DNA from: Acidimicrobiia bacterium | GTDB lineage: Bacteria > Actinomycetota > Acidimicrobiia > IMCC26256 > DASPTH01 | Reading direction: 5' to 3' | Assembly (NCBI GenBank): GCA_040880805.1 | Contig: JBBDHW010000069.1 | Location: 1-41,557, forward strand | DNA length: 41,557 nt | In this document: piece by piece, positions 27,672 through 36,027 of the stretch | Numbering within the stretch: position 1 is the stretch's first letter | Layout of the letters: every line of letters starts with the position of its first letter | Translations under genes and position numbers: made by a program | The notes under the pieces: model-generated | The model's input: only the letters and a program-made list of their open reading frames with translations | The model's database searches: none | What the model was told of the DNA's origin: nothing

Positions 27672-28189
27672 GGCGCGTCCTTGAGTTGGCCGAGACGCAC
27701 GCGCACCCGGTCGACGCTCTGTGCGAGTTGTGGCGACGGCTCGGGCGCTCCCGACAGACAGGTCGTCAACGCCAACCCCAACTTGCTGCGCTCGTCATGC
27801 AATGCCGCGCGCAACACAGGATCAGCGACCCCGTCGATCATCACCAGCACTTCGTCGGGAGCCGCGACCCCGTCAAGCCCAGCTATTGCTCGACGGCACC
27901 TCGCGGCGGTCCACTCCTTCGAGCGAGCTATGCCCGAGGCACGCTCGTGCATCTGCTGAAGCGCATGACCGTCGCGCTTGAGATAGGAGAGGGTCGTGGT
28001 CGCAGTCTCGGAGCTCGGCTCAGGAAACCCAAAATCCGGTCTCAGCGTCGTCGCGAGTTGAGTCGCGCGGTCACTCTCGGAGGAACAGCCCGTGAACACA
28101 GCGACGCAGAGCCCGACAGATACAACCATCGCGCAACCGATCGCTAGTTTCGCGGGTCGTGGTCGTCGAAGCGCACCGAGTTCGAGCAC
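27668..28189 (-). CDS. Small predicted lipoprotein upstream of the SGNH hydrolase
   Basis: This 173-aa protein starts at GTG 28189. A short basic head (RRPRPAK) and a hydrophobic core (GCAMVVSVGLCVAVFTGC) end in a lipobox Cys. The mature part is helical and soluble (SSETATTTLSYLKRDGHAL), with no family I recognise. Its TGA overlaps the hydrolase ATG, so the pair is probably made together and both act outside the membrane. Confidence 0.75.
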   Translation of the reverse strand: MLELGALRRPRPAKLAIGCAMVVSVGLCVAVFTGCSSESDRATQLATTLRPDFGFPEPSSETATTTLSYLKRDGHALQQMHERASGIARSKEWTAARCRRAIAGLDGVAAPDEVLVMIDGVADPVLRAALHDERSKLGLALTTCLSGAPEPSPQLAQSVDRVRVRLGQLKDAP

Positions 28190-28345
28190 TCAGACGTCAA
28201 CGCCTCTGATAGACGCGCAGACGACCCATACGATTAGGAATACCGCCACGGGTGCCCCTCCCCGCGAACTCCGCCCAACACCAACAACCCTAAACGCGGC
28301 TCCGGTCGTCGGTCCAGACGTAAGCGCCGTGCCGTTGACCGCCGG

Positions 28346-28750
28346 ATGTGCCGGCGCGGGCACAGCGCCGCGTTCACCAAGACCAGCCGGCTCCTCGCCG
28401 ACCTCGCCGGCGGACACGCCGACCGCACCTGGGGAGCGCGGCTCCGACGCTGGGCCAAACCCGACGTCCTCGTTCTCGACGACTTCGCCATGCGCGACTT
28501 CACCGCCGTCCAAGCCGATGACCTCTACGAACTCATCACCGAACGCCACCACCACGGGTCCCTCATCCTCACCTCGAACCGCGCGCCCGTGGACTGGTAT
28601 CCACTGTTCCCCAACCCCGTCGTCGCCGAAAGCGTGCTCGACCGTCTCATCAACACCGCGCACCACCTCCACCTCGACGGCAACAGCTACCGGCCCAACA
28701 AACGGCCCGGCGCCCGCTCACCCGAGCAGAAAGGAGACGCCATCGGCTAG
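28346..28750 (+). pseudogene. istB: istB relic (IS21-family helper ATPase, N-terminus lost)
   Basis: The frame preserves the C-terminal half of IstB: AAFTKTSRLLADLAGGHADR, Walker B VLVLDDFAMRDF, TERHHHGSLILTSNRAPVDW and NPVVAESVLDRLINTAHHL. The N-terminal part with Walker A is absent, and upstream sequence does not match. No istA is present. It is one of several transposon fragments in this zone. Confidence 0.8.
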
Positions 28751-28820
28751 AACACCACGGAACCAACGACTGCGGGAATACCTGAACGACCCCGCGGTGA
28801 ATTACGGCGGCGTCAACAAC

Positions 28821-29105
28821 TTCGACATCGACACCGATGTCCTCTGGGCCACCGTTACCGAAGACCTGCCCGCGGCGCTCGACGCAATCGGGCCGCTCGA
28901 CTGAGCCCGTCCATCCCCACCTTCATCCCTACAACTGGATGGAAAGCCTGTGATCGCGAAGATGCACCGGACGCGAAAGCGCACGTCAGAGCACTTCTGC
29001 ACAACGTGTGGACTCCCATGGAGGCCCTACACGATCTTCGAAGGAACCAGCGAGATCCAGCGGTTGGTGATCGCACGAGCCATCTCCGGCGTACATATCC
29101 GGTGA
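28821..29105 (+). repeat. Left copy of a 285-bp direct repeat (HepT tail plus acyl-CoA dehydrogenase tail)
   Basis: This stretch repeats 37256-37539 in the same orientation, at roughly 85 percent identity by eye and almost without gaps. It begins TTCGACATCGACACCGA and includes a shared TTCATCCCTACAACTGGATG. The first 84 bases encode the end of a HepT protein (FDIDTDVLWATVTEDLPA), here without the rest of the gene. The right copy continues leftward into an intact hepT, so the left one is the derived fragment. Confidence 0.85.
29010..29105 (+). pseudogene. Acyl-CoA dehydrogenase C-terminal fragment (left copy)
   Basis: The frame ending at TGA 29103-29105 reads TIFEGTSEIQRLVIARAISG, the highly conserved C-terminal motif of acyl-CoA dehydrogenases. 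Only about 30 codons survive; no upstream part of such a gene is present. Confidence 0.7.
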
Positions 29106-29352
29106 ATCGTCGCCTCCGCTGAGGCCCTCTTGGGACTCTCATCCCTACTCGGTCTCAGTGCGCGTATTCGATCCCGCCGCCGGGCTTGGGTCGCGACTAC
29201 GAGCGGAACGATCGCGACCAGCGCCGAAGCGAGTTGAGGGCGTCGTTCGGTTACGACCTCTGGTCGTTGGTCGATGTGAACGTATCGAGCCGATCTCTGT
29301 TTCGACTGTGGGCAACCTCAGAGTTGCTCGTGAGATCCGCCCTGGACGTTCT

Positions 29353-29368
29353 CTCAGGTTTCTCTGAG
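29353..29368. promoter_or_regulatory. Inverted repeat before the response regulator gene
   Basis: CTCAG and CTGAG face each other across six bases, 22 bp before the GTG start at 29391. Similar CTCAG/CACAG pieces occur at 31513-31545 before the efflux genes. It is a candidate site for autoregulation by the response regulator; this is inference. Confidence 0.35.
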
Positions 29369-29390
29369 GTTCGTGTGAGACGGTGACGGT

Positions 29391-30071
29391 GTGCCCGGTG
29401 AACGCCTGCTGCTCGTCGACGACGAGGACAACCTGCGGTCCATGCTGGAGGCCGCGCTCCGTTACGAGCAGTTCGAGGTCCACGGGGTGGCAACCGGCCG
29501 CGAGGCGGTGGAGGCAGCCGGTTGTGTGCTGCCCGATCTGATCGTGCTGGACGTGATGCTGCCCGACCTCGACGGCTTCGAAGTGTGTCGGCGGCTGCGA
29601 CGTGACGGTTGTCGTGCGCCGGTTCTCTTCCTCACCGCGAGAGATGCGACCGACGACAAGGTCCGAGGTCTCACACTCGGCGGTGACGACTACCTCGTCA
29701 AACCCTTCAGCCTCGAGGAGCTGGTGGCACGGATCAACGCGGTGCTTCGGCGCGCCGGCCTCGTGCAAGCTGGGGCCGTCCTCCGATGCGGGAATCTGGA
29801 GATGGACGACGACGCGCACGTCGTCCGCCGTGGCGGTGTCGAAGTGCTGCTGTCGCCGACCGAGTACAACCTGCTCCGGTTCTTGCTGATCAACCAAGGA
29901 CGCGTCGTCTCCAAACCGCAGATCCTCGACCATGTGTGGCACTACGACTTCGGTGGCGACGGCGGCGTCGTGGAGACCTATATCGGCTACCTGCGCAAGA
30001 AGGTCGACGCGATCGAGCCGCGCCTGATCCAGACGGTGCGTGGGTTCGGCTACACGTTGCGGGAGCGGTGA
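29391..30071 (+). CDS. OmpR/PhoB-family response regulator
   Basis: This 226-aa two-component regulator has a receiver domain with LLVDDEDN (acidic pair 10-12), phospho-acceptor Asp54 in LIVLDVMLPD, Thr82 in LTARD and Lys104 in LVKPFS. A winged-helix domain follows (about 130-224), with LSPTEYNLLRFLLINQGRVV and VRGFGYTLRER. GTG 29391 has only a weak ribosome site. The kinase gene follows without a gap. With efflux genes downstream, it probably controls that export system in response to an envelope or drug signal. Confidence 0.93.
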   Translation: MPGERLLLVDDEDNLRSMLEAALRYEQFEVHGVATGREAVEAAGCVLPDLIVLDVMLPDLDGFEVCRRLRRDGCRAPVLFLTARDATDDKVRGLTLGGDDYLVKPFSLEELVARINAVLRRAGLVQAGAVLRCGNLEMDDDAHVVRRGGVEVLLSPTEYNLLRFLLINQGRVVSKPQILDHVWHYDFGGDGGVVETYIGYLRKKVDAIEPRLIQTVRGFGYTLRER

Positions 30072-31511
30072 GTGTCACTTCGGGGTCGGATGCTTGCCGG
30101 CATGGCAGTAGTCGCGTTCGTGCTCGTTTCCGCCGCAGTCGTCATCGTGCGGACCACCGAGACGTACCTGATCGAACGCGTGGACGCGCAGCTCGCGGAC
30201 ATTCCGGCGCGGGCGTTCGATCGCATCACCGAAACGTTCCCCAGCGCGTCGCCCAGAACCTTTCCGTCGCGACCATCGCTCAGCTCCGCCTACGTGGCTC
30301 GCGTCGCCGACGACGTCTTGACCGTGCTGTCGACGCCGAATGCCTCTTCGAGCGGCTCGGGTCGGCCGAAAGTCTCCCCGGCGCGTGCTGTCGCTGGCGC
30401 GGACCACGACTCTCCCGAGAACTTCACGGTCGCCTCGACGCGCGGCTCGAGTGGTTGGCGGGTGCGGGCGATCGCCGAACCCGACGGAGGCACTCTGGTG
30501 CTTGCGCTGTCGTTGCGCGATGTCGACGCCTCAGTGCACCGGCTCGTGCTCGTCGAGATGCTGGCCACCGGTTTGGTCATCGCGATCCTCGGCTTGGTGA
30601 CGTTCTGGGTGATCCGACTCGGGGTGCGACCGATCAAGCGTATGACCGCGACCGCCACCGCGATCGCGTCGGGTGATCTGTCCCAGCGGGTTCCGGCGGA
30701 GAGGAGCGGAACCGAGGCCGGCGAGCTCGGTGACGCGCTGAACACGATGCTGTCGCGCATCGAGGACGCGTTCGATCAGCGCTCGCTGTCAGAGGCACGG
30801 CTTCGCCAGTTCGTCGCCGACGCGTCCCATGAGCTGCGCACGCCAGTCACAACGATCCGCGGCTACGCCGAGCTGTACCGCCAGGGGGGGTTGAAGAACG
30901 AAGCGGAGCTCGGGCAGGCGATGCGGCGCACCGAGCAGGAGACGGTGCGAATGGGCTCGCTCGTCGACGACCTGCTCTTGCTGGCTCGTCTCGACGAGGG
31001 GAGGCCGCTTCAGTGTGCGCCCCTCGACCTCGGTGTGATCGCGGTCGACGCGGCCGCCGACGCGCGGGTGCTGGCACCCGACCGCTCGATCGAGGCTGCC
31101 GTCGCAGAGGGCGTGACGGTGCACGGTGACGAGGACCGCATCCGTCAGGTGCTGGCCAACCTCGTCGCGAACGCGCTGCTTCACACACCCGACAGCGCGC
31201 CCGTCGTCGTCCGCGTGCGTACGCTCGGGTCGCGCGGTGTCGTCGAAGTGCAAGACGAAGGCCCAGGTCTCCTGCCCGAACACGCGGCGCGAGCCTTCGA
31301 GCGGTTCTGGCGCGCCGACGCCTCGAGGTCGCGCAACGGTGGCGGGTCAGGGCTCGGGCTCGCCATCGTCAAGGCGATCGCCGAAGCGCACGGGGGCACG
31401 GCGTCCTTCGCAAGCGCCATCGGCGTCGGAACCACGGTGCGGGTGGAGCTGCCCCTCGCCCAAGGCGCACCCGCGCGCTCTGAAGCTTCCGAGGACGCCG
31501 GAAGGCACTGA
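30072..31511 (+). CDS. Sensor histidine kinase
   Basis: This 479-aa membrane kinase partners the regulator before it; GTG 30072 directly follows the regulator stop. TM1 is at about 8-28 and TM2 at about 158-181 (MLATGLVIAILGLVTFWVI), with an extracytoplasmic sensor domain of about 130 residues between them. HAMP follows, then the HisKA box FVADASHELRTPV with His253, the N box NLVANALLHTP, G1 DEGPGLLPE, and G2 GGSGLGLAIVKAIAEAHGG. All catalytic boxes are intact. The sensor domain has no recognised fold. Confidence 0.93.
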   Translation: MSLRGRMLAGMAVVAFVLVSAAVVIVRTTETYLIERVDAQLADIPARAFDRITETFPSASPRTFPSRPSLSSAYVARVADDVLTVLSTPNASSSGSGRPKVSPARAVAGADHDSPENFTVASTRGSSGWRVRAIAEPDGGTLVLALSLRDVDASVHRLVLVEMLATGLVIAILGLVTFWVIRLGVRPIKRMTATATAIASGDLSQRVPAERSGTEAGELGDALNTMLSRIEDAFDQRSLSEARLRQFVADASHELRTPVTTIRGYAELYRQGGLKNEAELGQAMRRTEQETVRMGSLVDDLLLLARLDEGRPLQCAPLDLGVIAVDAAADARVLAPDRSIEAAVAEGVTVHGDEDRIRQVLANLVANALLHTPDSAPVVVRVRTLGSRGVVEVQDEGPGLLPEHAARAFERFWRADASRSRNGGGSGLGLAIVKAIAEAHGGTASFASAIGVGTTVRVELPLAQGAPARSEASEDAGRH

Positions 31512-31637
31512 CCTCAGAAACTCACGGCTGATTCACAGAGGACTCTCAATTGCACGCGCTCGGATGGCAGGCATGCGTGCGCGCGTGGGGACGCGAGGCA
31601 TGGCGACCGGGCTGAGGGGCGACATGGAGATCTTGAC

Positions 31638-33491
31638 GTGACCAATGCAGAGAGCGTCCTCTTCGAGGCGCCGGTGGAGCAATCGCCGGGTCCCGACGCG
31701 GGGGACGACCTCGTTACGCGGGCGAACCAGCAGTTGAAGAACATCAACCGGCTGCGGAGAAGGCGCGTGTTCCTCAACGCTGCGATCGCGGTCGCGGCCA
31801 TCGTGTGCGTTGTTGTCGGGGTCTTCGCGCTCCAGCGCGATTCCGAAACCACTACGACGGTCCGCACCGGTACCGTCACGACCGGCACTGTGTCGCAGAC
31901 GGTGTCGGCCAGCGGGAATGTGCAGTCACCGAGCAGCGTCACCGCGAACTTCCAGTCGGGCGGACAGCTCGCGGCGATCTATGTCTCGGTCGGCCAGCCG
32001 GTCGAGGCGGGCCAACCGCTCGCCAAGATCAACGACACGACCCAGGCGGCGAGCCTGGCCACCGCCAACGCGAACCTCGCTTCGGCTCAGACAAACAGCG
32101 CTTCCGCGCAGGCGCATCTCACGCAAGTCGAGGAGTCCCTCGATCTTCCGTCCCAGCAGCAAGCGGTCGTCGCCGCGCAGCAGGGCCTCTCCACTGCGCA
32201 GGTGGGGGTCACGAACGCGCAGGTGAACGGGCAGACCGACGCGACATCGCAGCAGAACGCGGTGACGCAGGCGACGAACACGTTCAACGCTGACAACGAC
32301 ACGGCGGAAGCCGCCTGCGGCGAGTCGCTGCCGGCGCCGCCCAAACCGCCGGCCGCGGTGCCGAACCCACCCGGCCAGCCCACCTCGCCGACAGACCCGT
32401 CGACCTGCCCGGCAGCGTGGACCAAGGTCACGGCCGACTACTTCGCGCTGGGTCAGGCACTGTCGAACCAATACGCCAAGTCGATCGCCGACCAGCAGGC
32501 GATCGTGACCGCGCAGAATCAGCTGACGAGCGCGGAGAACGCACTCCAATCCGCGCAGATCGCACTCGCGACCGCGGAGCAGGGGAACCCCGCTTCACTC
32601 TCGTCGGCGCAGGCGTCGGTGACCTCGGCACACTCGTCGGTGACCTCGGCGCAGGCGGGCGTGGTGAGTGCCCAGAAGACCGAGAACGAGACCACGCTGC
32701 TCTCACCGTCCGCGGGGACCGTCTCGGCGATCAACGGCACCGTCGGCACGAACGTGTCGGGCGGCGGCTCGTCGTCGTCCTCGTCGTCCTCGTCGTCGAG
32801 CGACTCGTCCTCGTCGTCGAACGCCAACAGCGCATCGACGTCGCCGACGTCGTCGACGTCGTCGTCGTCGAGTAGCTCGTCGTCGGCGTTCATCACGATC
32901 TCCGATGTGAGCAGCCTGCAGGTGAAGGCGGGCTTCAGTGAGAGCGATGCCGCCAACATCGAGGTGGGCCAGCCTGCCTCGGTGACGTTTTCGGCGCTGA
33001 CGGGAACGACGGTCACCGGCACGGTCGTGGCGATCGACTCGAACTCCACCGTCGTCAGCAACGTGGTCACCTACAACGTGACCATCGGGCTCGAACAGCC
33101 GCCCGCGAACGTCAAGACGGGGATGACCGCAACGGCGACGGTCACGACGGCGCAGCAGGACAACGCGACGCGTGTACCGAGCGCGGCGGTGACGGGACGG
33201 AATACCACGGGGACCGTCACCGTGGTCAAGAAGGGCAAGCAGTCCCCGGTCGTCGTCGGTGTGGGGCTCCGCGGCGACTCGTACACACAGATCACGAGCG
33301 GCGTCACGTCCGGCGAGACGATCGTCGTGTCGACGAGCAGCGGGAGTTTCACGGGGACGGGCACCGGGACGGGAACGGGAACAGGCACAGGGACGGGGGC
33401 AGGGACCGGCACGGGTGGGCTCGGTGGTGCCGGCGGCGGGCTCGGCGGCGGCGCGTTCCCCGGTGGCGGAGCCGGGCGGGGCGGACCGTGA
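31638..33491 (+). CDS. Membrane fusion protein (HlyD/RND type) of an ABC efflux system
   Basis: This 617-aa adaptor links the inner-membrane ABC transporter to the outside. GTG 31638 has a GGAG about 10 nt upstream. One TM helix lies at about 43-65 (AAIAVAAIVCVVVGVFAL), then a barrel-sandwich half (SVSASGN-like VSQTVSASGNVQSP, YVSVGQPVEAGQPLAKI). A long Ala/Gln helical hairpin and the returning half (LLSPSAGTVSAINGTVG) follow. Two unusual low-complexity parts are present: a Ser-rich insertion at about 376-416, encoded by TCG/TCC runs, and a Gly-Thr repeat at about 570-592 before a Gly-rich C-terminus. The stop overlaps the ATPase gene (GTGA). Confidence 0.88.
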   Translation: MTNAESVLFEAPVEQSPGPDAGDDLVTRANQQLKNINRLRRRRVFLNAAIAVAAIVCVVVGVFALQRDSETTTTVRTGTVTTGTVSQTVSASGNVQSPSSVTANFQSGGQLAAIYVSVGQPVEAGQPLAKINDTTQAASLATANANLASAQTNSASAQAHLTQVEESLDLPSQQQAVVAAQQGLSTAQVGVTNAQVNGQTDATSQQNAVTQATNTFNADNDTAEAACGESLPAPPKPPAAVPNPPGQPTSPTDPSTCPAAWTKVTADYFALGQALSNQYAKSIADQQAIVTAQNQLTSAENALQSAQIALATAEQGNPASLSSAQASVTSAHSSVTSAQAGVVSAQKTENETTLLSPSAGTVSAINGTVGTNVSGGGSSSSSSSSSSSDSSSSSNANSASTSPTSSTSSSSSSSSSAFITISDVSSLQVKAGFSESDAANIEVGQPASVTFSALTGTTVTGTVVAIDSNSTVVSNVVTYNVTIGLEQPPANVKTGMTATATVTTAQQDNATRVPSAAVTGRNTTGTVTVVKKGKQSPVVVGVGLRGDSYTQITSGVTSGETIVVSTSSGSFTGTGTGTGTGTGTGTGAGTGTGGLGGAGGGLGGGAFPGGGAGRGGP

Positions 33492-34213
33492 ACGGTCGCG
33501 CGTACCCCGCGCTCGCGCTTCTTGACGTCACGAAGACATATCAACTCGGCGAGATCGAGGTGCAGGCGCTGCGTGGCGTCTCGCTCACGGTCCACCACGG
33601 CGAGATCGTCGCGATCATGGGCGCGTCGGGGAGTGGCAAGAGCACGCTCATGAACATCGTGGGATGCCTCGACGTGCCGTCGTCAGGACGGTACGTGCTC
33701 GACGGCATCGACGTCGCCGACCTCGGCGAGTACGAGCTCGCGCAGATCCGGAACCTGCTCATCGGGTTCGTGTTCCAGAGCTTCAACCTGATCCCGCGCA
33801 CGTCAGCGGTCTCGAACGTCGAGCTCCCGTTGGTGTACGCGGGCGTCAAGTCCAAGGAGCGGCGAAACCGCGCAGAGGGCGCGCTCGAGCAGGTCGGGCT
33901 CGTCGATCGCATGCGGCACATGCCCAACGAGCTCTCCGGGGGCGAGCAGCAACGCGTCGCCATCGCGCGTGCGCTCGTGAACGATCCCGCGATCATCCTC
34001 GCCGACGAACCGACCGGCAACCTCGACTCGAGCACGAGCCACGACATCATGGAGGTCTTCGTGCGGCTCAACCGCGAGGGCCGGACGGTGATCCTCATCA
34101 CCCACGAGGACGAGGTCGCGAGCCACACCGACCGCGTCGCCGTGTTGCGCGACGGGCTGGTCGTCGAGGACCGAAGGTTGCCCAAGCACGCAGTGGGAGC
34201 AGCGGCGAGTTGA
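33488..34213 (+). CDS. MacB/LolD-type ABC transporter ATPase
   Basis: This 241-aa ATPase powers the permease encoded next. It contains Walker A GASGSGKST (about 45-53), Q-loop FVFQSFNLIPRTS, signature LSGGEQQRVAIARAL, Walker B IILADEPTGNLD and the H-loop ITHE. The family (MacB, LolD, FtsE) works by mechanotransmission rather than direct transport through the membrane domain. GTG 33488 overlaps the adaptor gene by four bases. Confidence 0.95.
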   Translation: MNGRAYPALALLDVTKTYQLGEIEVQALRGVSLTVHHGEIVAIMGASGSGKSTLMNIVGCLDVPSSGRYVLDGIDVADLGEYELAQIRNLLIGFVFQSFNLIPRTSAVSNVELPLVYAGVKSKERRNRAEGALEQVGLVDRMRHMPNELSGGEQQRVAIARALVNDPAIILADEPTGNLDSSTSHDIMEVFVRLNREGRTVILITHEDEVASHTDRVAVLRDGLVVEDRRLPKHAVGAAAS

Positions 34214-35448
34214 CGTTCTTCGAGAGCCTCCGCATCGCCGGCCACGGGTTGCGCGCCAACCGGATGCGGTCGGCGCTGACGATGCTCGGCATCATGATCG
34301 GTGTCGGCGCCGTCATCATGCTCGTCGCCGTGGGCAATGGCTCGAAGGTCGCGGTGCAGAAGCAGATCGACAGCCTCGGCACCAACACCCTGATCGTCTC
34401 GCGCGGCTTCGGCGGGTTCGGTGGCGGAGGTGGCCGGAGCCAGCTCGGGACCCAGAGCAGCGAGGCCGTCCTGACCCTGGCCGACGTCAAGGCGCTGCGT
34501 GACCGCGTGAACGCGCCCGACGTCGAGAAGGTCGCGCCGGTGGTCCAGGCGAGCTCGGTGACCGGCTCGTACCAGGGCGCCACGTACAGCCCCGGACAGT
34601 TCATCGGCACCACTTCGGAGTACTCGGAAATCCGCAACTACAGCACGGTCGCCGGGTCGTTCTTCACGCACGACGACGTCGACGATCATCGGCGTGTCGC
34701 CGTGCTCGGCCAGACGGTGGTCTCCAATCTCTTTGGCACGAAGAACCCAGTCGGGGAGAACGTGAAGTTCGGCAACGCTACGTACACCGTCATCGGCGTG
34801 CTGGCGTCGAAGGGGACGAACGGCTTCCAAGACCAGGACGACATCGTCATCGCGCCCTACACCGCAGTGCAGGACACACTGACCGGCAATGCCTCGACCC
34901 TTCAGAGCATCGCGGTCGAGGCGACCTCGCGCGACGCGATGGACAGAGCCTCGACGGAGATCACCGACACGATCACCGCGAATCACCATCTGACCCCGGA
35001 GCAGGCCTCGGGCATCAGGGTCTTGAACCAGGGCCAGCTGCTGGAGACGTCGAGCAACACGAGCAGTGTCTTCACGACGCTGCTCGGTGCCGTCGCCGCC
35101 ATCTCGCTGCTCGTCGGCGGGATCGGGGTGATGAACATCATGCTGGTGACGGTGACCGAGCGGACGCGTGAGATCGGCATCCGCAAGGCGCTCGGTGCTC
35201 AGCACGGGAGCATCCTCGGCCAGTTCCTCATCGAGGCGGTGCTCCTCACGATGATCGGCGGGATTCTCGGCGTGGTCGCCGGCCTGATCGGGAGCCACTT
35301 CCGCGTCGTCGGGATCACTCCGGTCGTCGCGACCTATTCGGTGTTCCTCGCGTTCGGCGTCGCGCTCGCCGTGGGCCTCTTCTTCGGCATCTATCCCGCC
35401 AACCGCGCCGCCTCCATGCGGCCGATCGACGCGCTACGTCACGAGTAG
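34210..35448 (+). CDS. MacB-like ABC transporter permease (FtsX domain)
   Basis: This 412-aa permease starts at TTG 34210, which overlaps the ATPase stop (TTGA) and gives the family-typical opening FFESLRIAGHGLRANRMRSA. TM1 is at about 20-42. An extracytoplasmic domain of about 240 residues follows (VLGQTVVSNLFGTKNPVG), then three C-terminal helices with VGGIGVMNIMLVTVTERTRE and GIRKALGAQ, the classic MacB/FtsX motif, ending AASMRPIDALRHE. With the adaptor and ATPase it forms a tripartite-style exporter; in a Gram-positive cell there is no TolC, so it probably exports peptides, lipids or drugs from the membrane or modulates envelope stress. The substrate is unknown. Confidence 0.93.
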   Translation: MTFFESLRIAGHGLRANRMRSALTMLGIMIGVGAVIMLVAVGNGSKVAVQKQIDSLGTNTLIVSRGFGGFGGGGGRSQLGTQSSEAVLTLADVKALRDRVNAPDVEKVAPVVQASSVTGSYQGATYSPGQFIGTTSEYSEIRNYSTVAGSFFTHDDVDDHRRVAVLGQTVVSNLFGTKNPVGENVKFGNATYTVIGVLASKGTNGFQDQDDIVIAPYTAVQDTLTGNASTLQSIAVEATSRDAMDRASTEITDTITANHHLTPEQASGIRVLNQGQLLETSSNTSSVFTTLLGAVAAISLLVGGIGVMNIMLVTVTERTREIGIRKALGAQHGSILGQFLIEAVLLTMIGGILGVVAGLIGSHFRVVGITPVVATYSVFLAFGVALAVGLFFGIYPANRAASMRPIDALRHE

Positions 35449-35460
35449 AGGAGCACTTCG

Positions 35461-36015
35461 ATGACAACAACAAACCCGCCCGGCGACGCGCTCATCGAGG
35501 CCGAACCACTCGCGGTCCGTGACACGCTGCCGATCTCGCGGCGTTCACGGACCACGACGGGGCTCACCATCGGTCTGCTGGTGGCGTTCGGGATCTCTGC
35601 GGGGTTCCTGGTGGGTGTGCTGATCGAGAAGAATCAGAACAACTCGACGACGAGCGGCGCGGACTCGTTCGCCGCGCTGGCCCAGAGCTTCGGCGCCGGA
35701 GGTGCCGGCGCGGGCGGTGCCGGCGCAGCAAATGCCGTTCCCGGGGGTGCCGGCTTCGGGGGCGGAACCTCGGGTCAGATCAAGCTCATCGACGGGACGA
35801 ACCTCTACATCGTCGACGCGCAAGGAAACACCGTGAAGGTGTCGACGTCGCCGAGCTCGACGATCTCGACCGCGCAAACGACCACACTCGACGCGCTCGA
35901 GCTCGGCGACACGGTTGTCGTGCGCGGTACCACCGGCACCGACGGGACCGTCAGCGCCACTTCGATCACCGCTACCTCGAACACCGCCAGCGGAACGCCC
36001 ACAGGCGGGCAATAG
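35461..36015 (+). CDS. Membrane-anchored small exported protein (DUF5666-like)
   Basis: This 184-aa protein begins at ATG 35461 with GAGGAG 7-12 bases upstream, 12 bp after the permease stop. One TM helix (GLTIGLLVAFGISAGFLVGV, about 35-54) is followed by a Gly/Ala-rich spacer. A beta domain then reads IKLIDGTNLYIVDAQGNTVKV, TTLDALELGDTVVVRGT and GTVSATSITA, a pattern seen in DUF5666-type OB-like repeats beside actinobacterial ABC exporters. It probably sits at the outer membrane face and assists the efflux complex. Confidence 0.75.
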   Translation: MTTTNPPGDALIEAEPLAVRDTLPISRRSRTTTGLTIGLLVAFGISAGFLVGVLIEKNQNNSTTSGADSFAALAQSFGAGGAGAGGAGAANAVPGGAGFGGGTSGQIKLIDGTNLYIVDAQGNTVKVSTSPSSTISTAQTTTLDALELGDTVVVRGTTGTDGTVSATSITATSNTASGTPTGGQ

Positions 36016-36027
36016 GAAGGGCATGGA

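Noticed and set aside
28092-28904. Rightward frame of 270 codons across the IstB relic
   Set aside because: It reads the IstB segment in the wrong frame and only its last 27 codons match HepT; it joins debris and is not a gene.
32760-32890. Short tandem repeats as a CRISPR array
   Set aside because: The repeats are codon-scale within a reading frame, with no spacer-repeat periodicity; no CRISPR array was seen anywhere.
32519-33070. Leftward frame rich in Asp/Glu
   Set aside because: It is the complement of the Ser-codon repeats in the adaptor gene.
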